A DNA stretch of 64,000 nt from Luteibaculum sp964627445. Its GTDB lineage: Bacteria; Bacteroidota; Bacteroidia; Flavobacteriales_D; Luteibaculaceae. The notes below the pieces were generated by a model that was not told the origin of the DNA, ran no database searches, and saw only the letters and a program-made list of their open reading frames with translations. A program made the translations under genes and the position numbers. Location: contig CAZVJF010000002.1 of the NCBI GenBank assembly GCA_964627445.1, positions 1 through 64,000 of the forward strand, given 5' to 3'. This document shows, piece after piece, positions 34,571 through 43,294 of this stretch (positions within the stretch are counted from its first letter, which is position 1; the number at the start of each line of letters is the position of its first letter).

Positions 34571-35326
34571 TTGATAGGATCGTTCTTAAAATACGCCTTG
34601 CGCGCACAAGGACCCCACGGCATTCATAGCCCCTTTGTGTTCGATTTGGTGCGGCACGGCCTTAAAAAGCCCTTGCCTAAGAAGCTGCGCGAAATACACC
34701 GACTTAAAAAAGAACTAGGGCGCAGCAAAACTCCTGTAACCAACAACTTTGGCACCAACAGCGGCACCTTTACAGGCGAGGGCACGCTTGCGCAAATAGC
34801 GAAAACTGTTTCCGTGCCTAAAAAATACGGGCAACTCTTGTACCGCCTGGCGGCACACTTCCAACCCGATTTTATTGTAGAGTTGGGAAGCTGCATCGGC
34901 ATCTCCACCGCCTATTTAGCAGCTACCGATATCCCAGTGCTCTCTGTAGAAGGCAACGCCCAATTTGCCAACCTGGCGAAAGAAAACCTGGAGCGCTTAG
35001 CCCTTGAGAATGGCACCATTTACAATACCAGCTTTCAAGAATTTATAAGCCAGGAGTTACCTCAGTTACCGTTCATCCCGTTTTTGTATTTGGATGGCGA
35101 TCATTCATACGAAGCCACGCTGGAATATTTCCACCAATTACTGCCATACACCCGCGAGGAAAGTATCTTTGTTTTAGACGATATTTATTGGAGTGCGGGA
35201 ATGCAAAAAGCTTGGAATGAGATACGATTGCACCCTAGCGTGGGCATTAGCATGGATTTTTTCAAGTTTGGCGTACTCAGCTTTAAACCGATGATACAAA
35301 AACAGCATTTTTACCTCTGGTATTAG
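34571..35326 (+). CDS. Class I SAM-dependent methyltransferase
   Basis: 251 residues from a TTG at 34,571, three bases after the previous stop; no ATG precedes the family-like sequence (FLKYALRAQGPHGIHSPFVFD). The SAM-binding motif I is FIVELGSCIGISTAYLAA (near 34,870-34,925), then VEGNAQFANLAKENL for motif II and LYLDGDHSYEATLEYF with VLDDIYWSAGMQ, as in the O-methyltransferase-like Methyltransf_24 group. Substrate unknown. It may belong to the run beginning with gpx. Confidence 0.85.
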   Translation: MIGSFLKYALRAQGPHGIHSPFVFDLVRHGLKKPLPKKLREIHRLKKELGRSKTPVTNNFGTNSGTFTGEGTLAQIAKTVSVPKKYGQLLYRLAAHFQPDFIVELGSCIGISTAYLAATDIPVLSVEGNAQFANLAKENLERLALENGTIYNTSFQEFISQELPQLPFIPFLYLDGDHSYEATLEYFHQLLPYTREESIFVLDDIYWSAGMQKAWNEIRLHPSVGISMDFFKFGVLSFKPMIQKQHFYLWY

Positions 35327-35341
35327 TTTTACTTTAGCAGC

Positions 35342-36061
35342 ATGGAGCGAGAAGCAATCATTGACATTGAAGACATATCCAAAGTGTACCAGGTAGGAAC
35401 GCAAACCGTGCACGCACTGCGTTCTATTTCCTTGCAAATTTTTAAAAACGAGTACGTGGCTTTAATGGGGCCATCGGGTTCTGGTAAATCCACCCTAATG
35501 AATATTTTAGGTTGCCTGGATACGCCCACTGACGGTTACTATTCGCTAAACAACAACGATGTTAGCAAACTAGAAGACAACGACTTAGCCACGATACGCA
35601 ACAAGGAAATTGGTTTTGTCTTCCAAACCTTTAACCTGATGCCGCGCTACACGGCTTTGGAAAACGTTTCGCTTCCGCTAATCTATGCCGGACTTAAAAA
35701 AGAAGATCGCGATGCACGAGGTACCGAGGTACTTACCCAAGTAGACTTAGCCAACCGCATGGACCACAAACCCAACGAGCTCTCGGGTGGGCAGCGCCAA
35801 CGCGTTGCCGTAGCACGTGCGTTGGTAAACAAACCCTCTATTATTTTGGCCGATGAGCCTACGGGTAACCTCGATACCAAAACCTCGCACGAGATTATGG
35901 GCCTTTTTGAGGAAATCCACGCCAAAGGAAACACCATCATACTGGTTACCCACGAAGAAGATATCGCCAACCACGCCCACCGCATTGTGCGCCTACGCGA
36001 TGGTTTAATAGAGTCGGATACCATTAACGAAAACCCTACTAAAGCAGGAGTGTTAGCGTAA
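35342..36061 (+). CDS. ABC transporter ATP-binding protein, LolD/MacB type
   Basis: 239 residues. Walker A is GPSGSGKST (near 35,470), the Q-loop is FVFQTFNLMPRYTALENV, the signature LSGGQRQRVAVARAL, Walker B IILADEPTGNLDT, and the H-loop LVTHEEDIA. The Q-loop and the LDTPTDGYY segment match the LolD/MacB family, which pairs with a separate membrane permease for lipoprotein release or export. No permease is adjacent. The start is 15 bases after the methyltransferase gene and the adenosyltransferase follows after one base. Confidence 0.92.
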   Translation: MEREAIIDIEDISKVYQVGTQTVHALRSISLQIFKNEYVALMGPSGSGKSTLMNILGCLDTPTDGYYSLNNNDVSKLEDNDLATIRNKEIGFVFQTFNLMPRYTALENVSLPLIYAGLKKEDRDARGTEVLTQVDLANRMDHKPNELSGGQRQRVAVARALVNKPSIILADEPTGNLDTKTSHEIMGLFEEIHAKGNTIILVTHEEDIANHAHRIVRLRDGLIESDTINENPTKAGVLA

Positions 36062-36062
36062 T

Positions 36063-36611
36063 ATGAAGGTTTACACAAAAAAAGGAGATGCGGGAGAAAC
36101 CGCCCTGTTGGGTGGACGTAGAGTAAGCAAGAGTCACCTGCGCATAGATGCCTATGGCACGCTAGACGAACTCAACGCTTTTGTAGGCTTGCTGCGCGAC
36201 CATTCTGAAATTCCGGAGATCAACGAAAAGCTCATTAGCATACAAGACCGCATTTTTACCATAGGCTCACACATGGCTATGGATAAGGAAGATTCGAAAA
36301 TGAAACTTCCACCCGTAACCCAAGACGATGTGAATGCCCTAGAGCAATGGATAGACGAAATGGAGCAAGAGTTACCTCCATTAAAAAGCTTTGTTTTACC
36401 GGGAGGACACGTTACCCTCTCTTACTGCCACGTGTGCCGCACCGTTTGCCGCAGAAGCGAGCGCGCAGCGGTAACGCTAACGCACGATGAGATGATCAAC
36501 CCCATCATCCTCTCATATATCAACCGCCTGTCCGATTACTTTTTTGTTTTGGGACGCTACTTTGCTAAGGCGCTCCAGGTAGATGAGGTGGCCTGGGAAC
36601 CGAAGATGTAA
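36063..36611 (+). CDS. ATP:cob(I)alamin adenosyltransferase, PduO type
   Basis: 182 residues with the PduO-type start VYTKKGDAGETALLGGRRVSK, then the dimer helices YGTLDELNAFVGLLR, KLISIQDRIFTIGSHM, and the active-site segment CHVCRTVCRRSERAA (usually CRxxCRRAER). It converts cob(I)alamin to adenosylcobalamin, the ligand expected for the riboswitch at 28.7 kb. It lies outside that operon, downstream of an ABC ATPase gene by one base, so it is probably constitutive. Adenosylcobalamin would feed enzymes such as methylmalonyl-CoA mutase, not seen here. Confidence 0.93.
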   Translation: MKVYTKKGDAGETALLGGRRVSKSHLRIDAYGTLDELNAFVGLLRDHSEIPEINEKLISIQDRIFTIGSHMAMDKEDSKMKLPPVTQDDVNALEQWIDEMEQELPPLKSFVLPGGHVTLSYCHVCRTVCRRSERAAVTLTHDEMINPIILSYINRLSDYFFVLGRYFAKALQVDEVAWEPKM

Positions 36612-36716
36612 GTTTGGCGTCTTGGGTTACAACCCTTCCAGATATTTTAGCAGGGTTTCAAAATCCCATCGGTTTCCAATAAGCAGCTAATTCCAACCTA
36701 TTGCTTCCGCAATCGT

Positions 36717-36724
36717 TATCTTTG
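36717..36724 (+). promoter_or_regulatory. Candidate minus-7 element for the toxin-antitoxin pair
   Basis: TATCTTTG matches TAnnTTTG exactly. The antitoxin ATG begins only four bases later at 36,729, so the mRNA would be leaderless or nearly so. Confidence 0.45.
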
Positions 36725-36728
36725 GTAT

Positions 36729-36980
36729 ATGCCCATCATAAAAATCAAAGTCCAAGAAAAGCTGTTGAACGACCTGGTTAATTACATAGGTCAATTTGGA
36801 TCCGAGGAAATGCAGATTATTGATGAAGCCTCGAAAACCGAGTATCCGAATGTTTCCGATAGCGAAACACAGTACCTGCAAGAATCTTTGCAGCGCTTAG
36901 AATCGGGTAAGGGTAAAACCTACACGATTAAAGAGCTTAACGACCAGCTAGACCAGACCATTCATAAAAGTGAAGGTTGA
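36729..36980 (+). CDS. Putative antitoxin of a ParE-type toxin-antitoxin module
   Basis: 83 residues. The first part (IIKIKVQEKLLNDLVNYIGQ) could form a short ribbon and helix; the end (GKGKTYTIKELNDQLDQTI) resembles the C-terminal tail by which small antitoxins hold a RelE/ParE toxin. I do not recognise a named antitoxin family. Assignment rests on the 11-base overlap with the toxin gene and on size. It may bind its own promoter, which would overlap the minus-7 element just upstream. Confidence 0.65.
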   Translation: MPIIKIKVQEKLLNDLVNYIGQFGSEEMQIIDEASKTEYPNVSDSETQYLQESLQRLESGKGKTYTIKELNDQLDQTIHKSEG

Positions 36981-37251
36981 GTTTCTCGACAGCTTTGTAG
37001 CGGCCTTGGATGACCAAGTAGCCTTTATAGCACGAGACAAACCTGCTGCAGCCCGAAAATTCAAGAACAAACTCTTGGAGGAGTTGGCATCACTCCCAGA
37101 ACAACCTTACCGTTTTAAAAGATCACCCGTTTTTACAGATCCAAACATTCGGGAAATGACTTTTAAAGGATACCGTATTTTTTACAAGGTGGATTTAGAA
37201 AAGCAACGGGTGTCTGTTTTTGCTTTGCTTAAGCACCAAAATAAACTTTAG
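36970..37251 (+). CDS. RelE/ParE-superfamily toxin
   Basis: 93 residues with the ParE toxin layout: VEFLDSFVAALDDQVAFIARDKPAAARKF (two helices), SLPEQPYRFKRSPVF, then IREMTFKGYRIFYKVDLEKQRVSVFALLKHQ, the family's beta-sheet and usual C-terminus. The IREMTFKGYRIFYKV segment is the usual core strand. It could act on gyrase (ParE) or mRNA (RelE); sequence alone does not decide. It overlaps the antitoxin gene by 11 bases. Confidence 0.85.
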   Translation: MKVEFLDSFVAALDDQVAFIARDKPAAARKFKNKLLEELASLPEQPYRFKRSPVFTDPNIREMTFKGYRIFYKVDLEKQRVSVFALLKHQNKL

Positions 37252-37428
37252 TAGGATACAGTCTGAGCACGTCCAACCAACACTACAGGAATTAATCCAA
37301 CGATGTAACCACTACGCACATCGAAACATCCTCCCAACCCATCTTTTAAAAACGCGGCTACGAGCAACCAAAAAGCCTTGCTTGCGTACCTACCAATAGC
37401 CATCGTTTTTTACGAAATCGTAAAGCGG

Positions 37429-37458
37429 TTGCACGCGATGGCAAAAAAATTACTTTTG
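37429..37458 (+). promoter_or_regulatory. Promoter of the DUF2795 gene
   Basis: TTG at 37,429-37,431, a 19-base spacer, then TACTTTTG at 37,451-37,458: the best-spaced Bacteroidota-type promoter in the window. An inverted repeat TTTACGA-AA-TCGTAAA (37,409-37,424) lies just upstream and could bind a regulator. Confidence 0.6.
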
Positions 37459-37486
37459 CCAAATATTAAAAACAAACCAAAAAGCT

Positions 37487-37708
37487 ATGTATTGGACTCT
37501 GGAACTTGCATCCTACTTGGAAGATGCACCATGGCCGGCTACTAAAGACGAGCTTATCGATTTCGCCATTCGTACCGGGGCGCCATTAGAAGTGGTAGAG
37601 AACTTGCAAGAAATAGAAGACGACCAGGAGCAGCACGAGAGCATTGAAGACATCTGGCCCGATTATCCTTCTAAAGAAGACTTCTTCTTTAACGAAGACG
37701 AGTATTAA
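37487..37708 (+). CDS. DUF2795 family acidic protein
   Basis: 73 residues, strongly acidic at the C-terminus (QEIEDDQEQHESIEDIWPDYPSKEDFFFNEDEY, spread over residues 41-73). The N-terminal MYWTLELASYLEDAPWPATKDELIDFA fold (a compact helical domain) fits DUF2795, a common short protein in Bacteroidota. Role unknown. It is monocistronic: promoter at 37,429-37,458 and terminator at 37,736-37,770. Confidence 0.88.
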   Translation: MYWTLELASYLEDAPWPATKDELIDFAIRTGAPLEVVENLQEIEDDQEQHESIEDIWPDYPSKEDFFFNEDEY

Positions 37709-37735
37709 AACTACCTCACCATACGTTTTACTGTT

Positions 37736-37770
37736 AAAAGCTGTTTCCCATTTCGGGAGGCAGCTTTTTT
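37736..37770 (+). terminator. Intrinsic terminator after the DUF2795 gene
   Basis: AAAAGCTG...TTTCCC / GGGAGG CAGCTTTT with an ATTTC loop region, followed by a T-run. The stem includes two G-T pairs. Confidence 0.8.
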
Positions 37771-37772
37771 CA

Positions 37773-37804
37773 TTTCGGTAAGGCACTATAAAACCGTATT
37801 TTTG
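37773..37804 (+). promoter_or_regulatory. Candidate promoter of secA
   Basis: TTTC at 37,773-37,776 (one mismatch to TTTG), a 20-base spacer, then TATTTTTG at 37,797-37,804. It gives a leader of about 45-50 bases before the secA ATG at 37,857. Confidence 0.5.
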
Positions 37805-37856
37805 CGCCCCATACCCAACAGCCGCTGTTGGAACCTAGAACATTAGAATACATTGT

Positions 37857-40800
37857 ATGTCCATAGTTAATCAGTTACTCAAGAAAGTTTTTGGCGATAA
37901 ATCCCAAAAAGAACTTAAAGCCGCGCAACCCCTCATCGATGAAATTAACCGCATCTATGCCGAGTTTGCCAGCCTTAGTAACGACCAATTGCGCGAGCAA
38001 ACTGCGCAGCTCAAAGAAGAAATTAAAAACCACACCCAAGAGGAGGAAGCTCAAATAACCAAGCTGAAAGAAGAAGCAGCGGCACTTCCACCGGAAAACA
38101 TCCAGGAAAAAGAAGAAATCTTCGACCGCGTGGATGCCCTTATTGCCGATGTGGATAAAAAACTAGAGGAAGTATTAGAAAACATACTTCCTCGCGCCTT
38201 TGCCGTGGTTAAGGAAACGGCCCGCAGGTTTAAAGAAAACGAAACGCTGAGCGTAACCGCCTCGGAACAAGACCGCAACTTTGCCGCGCAAAAAGCCCAC
38301 GTGGTTATTGAGGGCGACCAAGCCGTATGGCACAACCACTGGGATGCCGCAGGCAACGAAATTACCTGGGATATGCTGCACTACGATGTACAGCTTATTG
38401 GAGGTATTGCACTGCACCAGGGTAAAGTAGCCGAGATGCAAACCGGTGAAGGTAAAACCTTAGTGGCTACCCTACCGGTGTACCTCAATGCACTGGCGGG
38501 AAAAGGCGTACACGTGGTTACGGTAAACGACTACCTCGCCAAGCGAGATTCTGAGTGGATGGCACCGCTGTTTGAGTTCCACGGGCTGCGCGTTACCTGT
38601 ATCGATAAATTCCAGCCCAATTCCGAAGAACGCAGACAAGCCTACCAGCACGACATTTGCTATGGTACCAACAACGAGTTTGGTTTTGACTATCTGCGCG
38701 ACAACATGGCGCAGGATCCCGACTCGCTCGTACAGCGCAAGCACCACTACGCAATTGTGGATGAGGTGGATTCGGTTTTAATTGATGATGCCCGTACGCC
38801 TTTAATAATCTCGGGACCCACACCCAAAGGCGACCAGCAGCAGTTTGAAGAGCTAAAACCAAAAATTAGGCTCCTGGTAGAAAGCCAGCGCAAACTGGTG
38901 ACCCAAATATTAGCCGAAGCCAAGAAAAAACTCGAAAAACTAGGTACGGACGAGGCTAAAAAAGACGAGATCAAAGAGGGTAGCTTCTTACTGTTTCGCG
39001 CTTACCGGGGATTGCCTAAGAACAAAGCACTCATTAAGTTTCTCTCGGAGCAGGGCGTGAAAGCAGCCATGCAAAAAACCGAAAACTATTACCTGCAAGA
39101 GCAAGGCAAAAACATGCCCGAGGTAGACAAGGAGCTGTACTTTACCATAGACGAAAAAAACAACGCCATAGAGCTTACCGAAAAAGGAATCGACCTGCTT
39201 TCGGGGAAAGAAGACCCCAACTTCTTTATCATGCCCGATGTAGGCTCTATGCTTACGGAAATAGAAAACAATACCGAATTATCGGACGAGGATAAGCACC
39301 AGCAGAAAGATGCCCTCATCCAGGACTACGGAGTGAAATCAGAGCGCATCCACACGGTAAACCAACTCCTAAAAGCCTTTACGCTTTTTGAAAAGGATGT
39401 GGAGTATGTAGTGATGGATGGCAAGGTGAAGATTGTAGATGAGCAAACCGGCCGTATTATGGAAGGCAGGCGCTACTCCGATGGTTTGCACCAAGCCATT
39501 GAGGCCAAGGAAAGCGTTAAGGTAGAAGCCGCTACGCAAACCTACGCTACCATCACCCTGCAAAACTATTTCCGCATGTACCACAAGTTGGCGGGGATGA
39601 CGGGTACCGCAGAAACCGAAGCCGGTGAATTGTGGGACATTTACAAGTTGGATGTAAACATTATTCCAACCAACAAACCCATAGCGCGCAAAGACCACGA
39701 AGACAAGGTGTATAAAACCAAGCGCGAGAAGTACAACGCCATTATTGATGAGATTGTGCAGCTGCGCGAGCAAGGCCGCCCCGTATTGGTGGGTACCACC
39801 TCGGTAGAGGTATCGGAATTGCTGGGCAAGATGTTGACCATACGCAAGATTCAGCACAACGTACTGAATGCCAAACTGCACCAAAAAGAGGCCGACATTG
39901 TAGCCGAAGCCGGTAAAGCAGGCACCGTTACCATTGCCACCAACATGGCCGGTAGGGGTACCGATATCAAACTAACTCCCGAAGTAAAAGAAGCGGGTGG
40001 ATTGGCTATTATAGGTTCTGAGAAGCACGACTCCAGACGAGTAGACCGCCAGTTGCGTGGACGTTCGGGTCGTCAGGGAGATCCCGGTTCCTCGCAGTTT
40101 TACCTCTCGTTAGAAGACGACTTGATGCGCCTGTTTAACTCCGACCGCGTAGCCAAGATTATGGACCGCCTGGGCTTGGAGGAAGGCGAGGTAATCCAAC
40201 ACTCTATGATTACCCGCTCTATTGAGCGCGCGCAAAAGAAAGTAGAGGAAAACAACTTTGGTATTCGTAAAAATGCCCTGGAATACGATGACGTCCTCAA
40301 CGCACAGCGCGATGTTATTTACAAGCGCAGAAAGCACGCCCTGTTTGGCGACCGCTTAAAGCTAGACATCGCCAACATGTTCTTTGAAACTGCCGAGAAT
40401 CTGGTAAACAGCTTTTACGACACCAAAGACCTAGAGGGATTAAACCTGGAAGTATTGCGCGTTTTTGCTACCGAATGCAACCTTACGCAAGAAGAGCTCA
40501 ACAAAACACCAGCACCCGAACTCGCTCAAAAGCTTTTTGAGCACGTGTACAAACGCTACCAAGCTACCGCCAAACAGGTGGCCGAAATGACCTTCCCGGT
40601 AATTAAAAACGTATACGAGCAACAAGGCGAACGCTACACCAACATTATGGTGCCCTTTACCGATGGAAGAAAAGGCGTGCAACTGCCATGCCCGCTAAAG
40701 GCTTCGTACGAAACCGAAGGCAAAGAGGTAGTAGACACCCTGGAAAAACGCATTACGCTGTCTGTAATAGACGATGAGTGGAAAGAACACTTGCGCGAAT

Positions 40801-41201
40801 TGGACGAACTACGCCAATCGGTGCGCGGTGCGGTATACGAGCAAAAAGATCCTTTGTTGATTTACAAGCTGGAGTCCTTTGAGCTGTTTAAAAACATGGT
40901 AGATCGCATCAATACCGAGGTAGTTTCTTTCTTAACCCGCGCTCGTATTCCGGTAAACCAGGAAGCTACCGCCAGCAATGCTCCTGTAAAGCGCAACGAG
41001 CCCAAAACGGTAGCCCAAAAGGCGGAATTGGCATCCTCGGGAGCTCCTGTGAGCCAGGGCAGCAATGGCTATGCCGAGGCCATCGCCAACTCGCAACCCA
41101 AGCGTAAGCAAGAGCCCGCAGTTGCCGAAGAAAAGATTGGAAGAAACGACCCCTGCCCTTGCGGTAGCGGCAAAAAATACAAGCAGTGCCACGGTAAGTA
41201 A
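37857..41201 (+). CDS. secA: Preprotein translocase ATPase SecA
   Basis: ATPase motor that drives unfolded proteins through SecYEG; it exports the signal-peptide proteins seen across this window before T9SS acts on some of them. 1,114 residues: Walker A MQTGEGKTLVA (about residue 194-204), Walker B VDEVDSVLIDDARTPLIISG (about 303-322), the NBD2 motifs TNMAGRGTDIKL (about 690-705) and RRVDRQLRGRSGRQGDPG (about 730-745), and the C-terminal zinc domain GRNDPCPCGSGKKYKQCHGK. An insertion of about 100 residues in NBD1 after RTPLIISG, typical of Bacteroidota, accounts for the length beyond the 901 residues of E. coli. Confidence 0.98.
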   Translation: MSIVNQLLKKVFGDKSQKELKAAQPLIDEINRIYAEFASLSNDQLREQTAQLKEEIKNHTQEEEAQITKLKEEAAALPPENIQEKEEIFDRVDALIADVDKKLEEVLENILPRAFAVVKETARRFKENETLSVTASEQDRNFAAQKAHVVIEGDQAVWHNHWDAAGNEITWDMLHYDVQLIGGIALHQGKVAEMQTGEGKTLVATLPVYLNALAGKGVHVVTVNDYLAKRDSEWMAPLFEFHGLRVTCIDKFQPNSEERRQAYQHDICYGTNNEFGFDYLRDNMAQDPDSLVQRKHHYAIVDEVDSVLIDDARTPLIISGPTPKGDQQQFEELKPKIRLLVESQRKLVTQILAEAKKKLEKLGTDEAKKDEIKEGSFLLFRAYRGLPKNKALIKFLSEQGVKAAMQKTENYYLQEQGKNMPEVDKELYFTIDEKNNAIELTEKGIDLLSGKEDPNFFIMPDVGSMLTEIENNTELSDEDKHQQKDALIQDYGVKSERIHTVNQLLKAFTLFEKDVEYVVMDGKVKIVDEQTGRIMEGRRYSDGLHQAIEAKESVKVEAATQTYATITLQNYFRMYHKLAGMTGTAETEAGELWDIYKLDVNIIPTNKPIARKDHEDKVYKTKREKYNAIIDEIVQLREQGRPVLVGTTSVEVSELLGKMLTIRKIQHNVLNAKLHQKEADIVAEAGKAGTVTIATNMAGRGTDIKLTPEVKEAGGLAIIGSEKHDSRRVDRQLRGRSGRQGDPGSSQFYLSLEDDLMRLFNSDRVAKIMDRLGLEEGEVIQHSMITRSIERAQKKVEENNFGIRKNALEYDDVLNAQRDVIYKRRKHALFGDRLKLDIANMFFETAENLVNSFYDTKDLEGLNLEVLRVFATECNLTQEELNKTPAPELAQKLFEHVYKRYQATAKQVAEMTFPVIKNVYEQQGERYTNIMVPFTDGRKGVQLPCPLKASYETEGKEVVDTLEKRITLSVIDDEWKEHLRELDELRQSVRGAVYEQKDPLLIYKLESFELFKNMVDRINTEVVSFLTRARIPVNQEATASNAPVKRNEPKTVAQKAELASSGAPVSQGSNGYAEAIANSQPKRKQEPAVAEEKIGRNDPCPCGSGKKYKQCHGK

Positions 41202-41224
41202 TGAGCCTCTTTAAGGCATGTATT

Positions 41225-41255
41225 AAAAATGCGCTCCCGTAAAGAGCGCTTTTTT
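41225..41255. terminator. Terminator after secA
   Basis: GCGCTC (41,231-41,236) pairs with GAGCGC (41,244-41,249) around a 7-base loop, followed by six T; an A-run precedes the stem. It may also serve the converging gene at 41,283. Confidence 0.85.
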
Positions 41256-41282
41256 ATTGCCATTCCCTGTTGTTGCATCAGC

Positions 41283-42842
41283 TTACTCCTTCACAAACCG
41301 CCACATGCTTTCGCCAGCTTGCAGTACATACATACCCGGGGCTAAAAAGCTAACATCCAATTTTCCAATACCAGGCTGCACCACCTCAAACTGTTGCCCT
41401 TGGCTGTTGTAGAGTTTTAGGTTTTGGGTGGATAGCTCCTGAGGAAGGTGAAGGGTATTTTGTGCGGGGTTGGGAAACAGTAATTGCTCCGTTCCTACCA
41501 CCGATTCCGTTATGCTTGTTATATTCTGACCATACCTTACTATTATCGTTTGATAGGTATTGTTTGGAGTATAAACAATACCCGGAACAACAATTTTGCC
41601 ATCCCAATCCAGAAGACCAGGGCCTAACAAACCCGAAGCATTAAACACGGTATCCATTTCAAATATTGTGGTGCGCAAGCTGCCATTATCGGCAAAGGAA
41701 GAATCCAGGCTGCCATTGGCTTGAAATAAATTGAGTACAAAATTGCTACCAATGGACTCGCCTCCCGTAGTTACAAATTGCTCTGAATTTAGCACTAAAG
41801 GATAATCAAGGCCTTTGTGATCATAGATTAAGCCATCGCCACCAAAACTGCTATCCATGACCCCTGAGGATTTATCTACCGCGATGAGGCATCTGGAGGC
41901 TTCCGTGCCATCGGGTTTTGTATTGTTAGTTGCACCGTATATAACCACGCTTTCGCCAAATGACGCCAGTAAAGGCGGGTCGTTAAGTTCTATATTAATA
42001 TACCCCACCAAATTGAATGGGGTAACAAAAAGCCCGGCATTGCCAAAGGACCTATCCGGTTCTCCTGTCTCGTTGAACTTTTCAATCTGATAGTAATTCC
42101 ATGAACCACCCGCACCTCTGAGTTCATTATCCGTTGCAGCTAAGAAGATATCTGCATTAACCGCATCATACACCATGTAGAAACCGTCCAAAGGGGAATC
42201 GGGTAGCGCTTTCACACCCTCCGTACCAAAGCTATTATCGGGCTGCCCCGAGGAATTGTAACGCAACAAGAAGCGCTGGTCGGAGCCCTCATCCATGGCT
42301 ACCAGGTAAAACCCACTGTTGGCGCCTTCGGCTATACTGCGAATATCGTAGTCTGGGTATAGGTCCTTTAAGTCTAATATCCCCGATTCTCCAAACTGAG
42401 GATCCAAAGTACCGTCTTGGGTAAATTTTAGTAAACGAAATATGGTAGTTCTAGACACTCCAAAAAACTGACCAGCACGGGTAATGACCAAAAAGCCTCC
42501 GTTTGCCAAACTGCGCACCTTACCTCCTCGCTCATCTCCCTGCATCGGAACGCGAACTGCTCCATCATCTCCAAAATTAGAATCGATTTCTCCGTCTCTA
42601 AGTAGCTTTCGCACTGTAATTACCGAATCACAATCAATAGGACTTCTACCTACACAGGTCCTGGTCTGTAGGTACATGCATTGATTCTGAAAATCGATAG
42701 CCATATCAGCTGGATACGAACTGCCTTCGTTGGACTGGATTTTCAGTATTCCATTGTTGGCAAAGTTTTCGTCTAAGTCCTGGCAAAACAGCATACCGTT
42801 TGTTGCCACAATAAAAGCAAGCGCGAATAAAAAACGTATCAT
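41283..42842 (-). CDS. Secreted delta-60 repeat protein with type A T9SS sorting domain
   Basis: 519 residues. A signal peptide ends at about residue 20 (NGMLFCQ). Seven delta-60-like repeats mark the body, each carrying a D-x-x-F-G-x-x-G core: DENFANNGIL, DSNFGDDGAV, DPQFGESGIL, DNSFGTEGVK, DRSFGNAGLF, DSSFGGDGLI, DSSFADNGSL. These are propeller-type blades. The last 75 residues (LLFPNPAQNTLHL ... LDVSFLAPGMYVLQAGESMWRFVKE) are a type A sorting domain. Predicted surface or secreted protein, ligand unknown. The 85-residue gene upstream is three bases away, so they are cotranscribed. Confidence 0.9.
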   Translation of the reverse strand: MIRFLFALAFIVATNGMLFCQDLDENFANNGILKIQSNEGSSYPADMAIDFQNQCMYLQTRTCVGRSPIDCDSVITVRKLLRDGEIDSNFGDDGAVRVPMQGDERGGKVRSLANGGFLVITRAGQFFGVSRTTIFRLLKFTQDGTLDPQFGESGILDLKDLYPDYDIRSIAEGANSGFYLVAMDEGSDQRFLLRYNSSGQPDNSFGTEGVKALPDSPLDGFYMVYDAVNADIFLAATDNELRGAGGSWNYYQIEKFNETGEPDRSFGNAGLFVTPFNLVGYINIELNDPPLLASFGESVVIYGATNNTKPDGTEASRCLIAVDKSSGVMDSSFGGDGLIYDHKGLDYPLVLNSEQFVTTGGESIGSNFVLNLFQANGSLDSSFADNGSLRTTIFEMDTVFNASGLLGPGLLDWDGKIVVPGIVYTPNNTYQTIIVRYGQNITSITESVVGTEQLLFPNPAQNTLHLPQELSTQNLKLYNSQGQQFEVVQPGIGKLDVSFLAPGMYVLQAGESMWRFVKE

Positions 42843-42845
42843 ATC

Positions 42846-43103
42846 CTAAAGCTTTATAAAGTTTCTGTTATCAACATTTACATCGGAATCGCCACACTGC
42901 ATGCGCAATATGAAGGTACCCCGGTTTAATTGGTGGATATCCAACTCCAATGGTTCCCAATGCATCACGTAAGCCTGTAAGGAGTTGGCTACGATGTTGG
43001 CTTTTTGTTTGCCGTTCCAAAAATAGTTTTGGGCAACCGTACGCGTTTGTAGTAACACTCCACAGACACTAAGCAGCGCTAGAGAGGGAATGTTTGTTTT
43101 CAT
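42846..43103 (-). CDS. 85-residue secreted protein resembling an isolated T9SS sorting domain
   Basis: The signal peptide (SLALLSVCGVLLQTRTVAQ) is followed by only about 60 residues that read as a sorting-domain core: ANSLQAYVMHWEPLELDIHQLNRGTFILRM, then DVNVDNRNFIKL at the end. Compare LDVSFLAPGMYVLQAG...WRFVKE in the neighbour's sorting domain. There is no cargo domain. It could be a remnant, a decoy or competitor for sorting, or a small surface peptide. It precedes the delta-60 gene by three bases. Confidence 0.65.
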   Translation of the reverse strand: MKTNIPSLALLSVCGVLLQTRTVAQNYFWNGKQKANIVANSLQAYVMHWEPLELDIHQLNRGTFILRMQCGDSDVNVDNRNFIKL

Positions 43104-43294
43104 TTAGAGGTAGGATTATTCACTAAAATAAAAATGAATCCACTATCACTATTTCTACATTGTAGTCAGTATTGAAGTCTTATCTAAACCATAAATACCT
43201 TTTTTGTTTATGAAAGAGGGCGTTGTCTCAACGAGAACCTAGCGTTAAGCACTGGTTGGAATCCTTGGAAAAATTTGAATGATGGGCCTCTAAA

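Noticed and set aside
35342..36061. FtsE partner for the FtsX at 24,080
   Set aside because: Its Q-loop and following residues match the LolD/MacB type, and it lies 10 kb away.
43155..43165. CTACA-T-TGTAG palindrome upstream of the 85-residue gene
   Set aside because: Five-base arms occur by chance at this length; no neighbouring copy.
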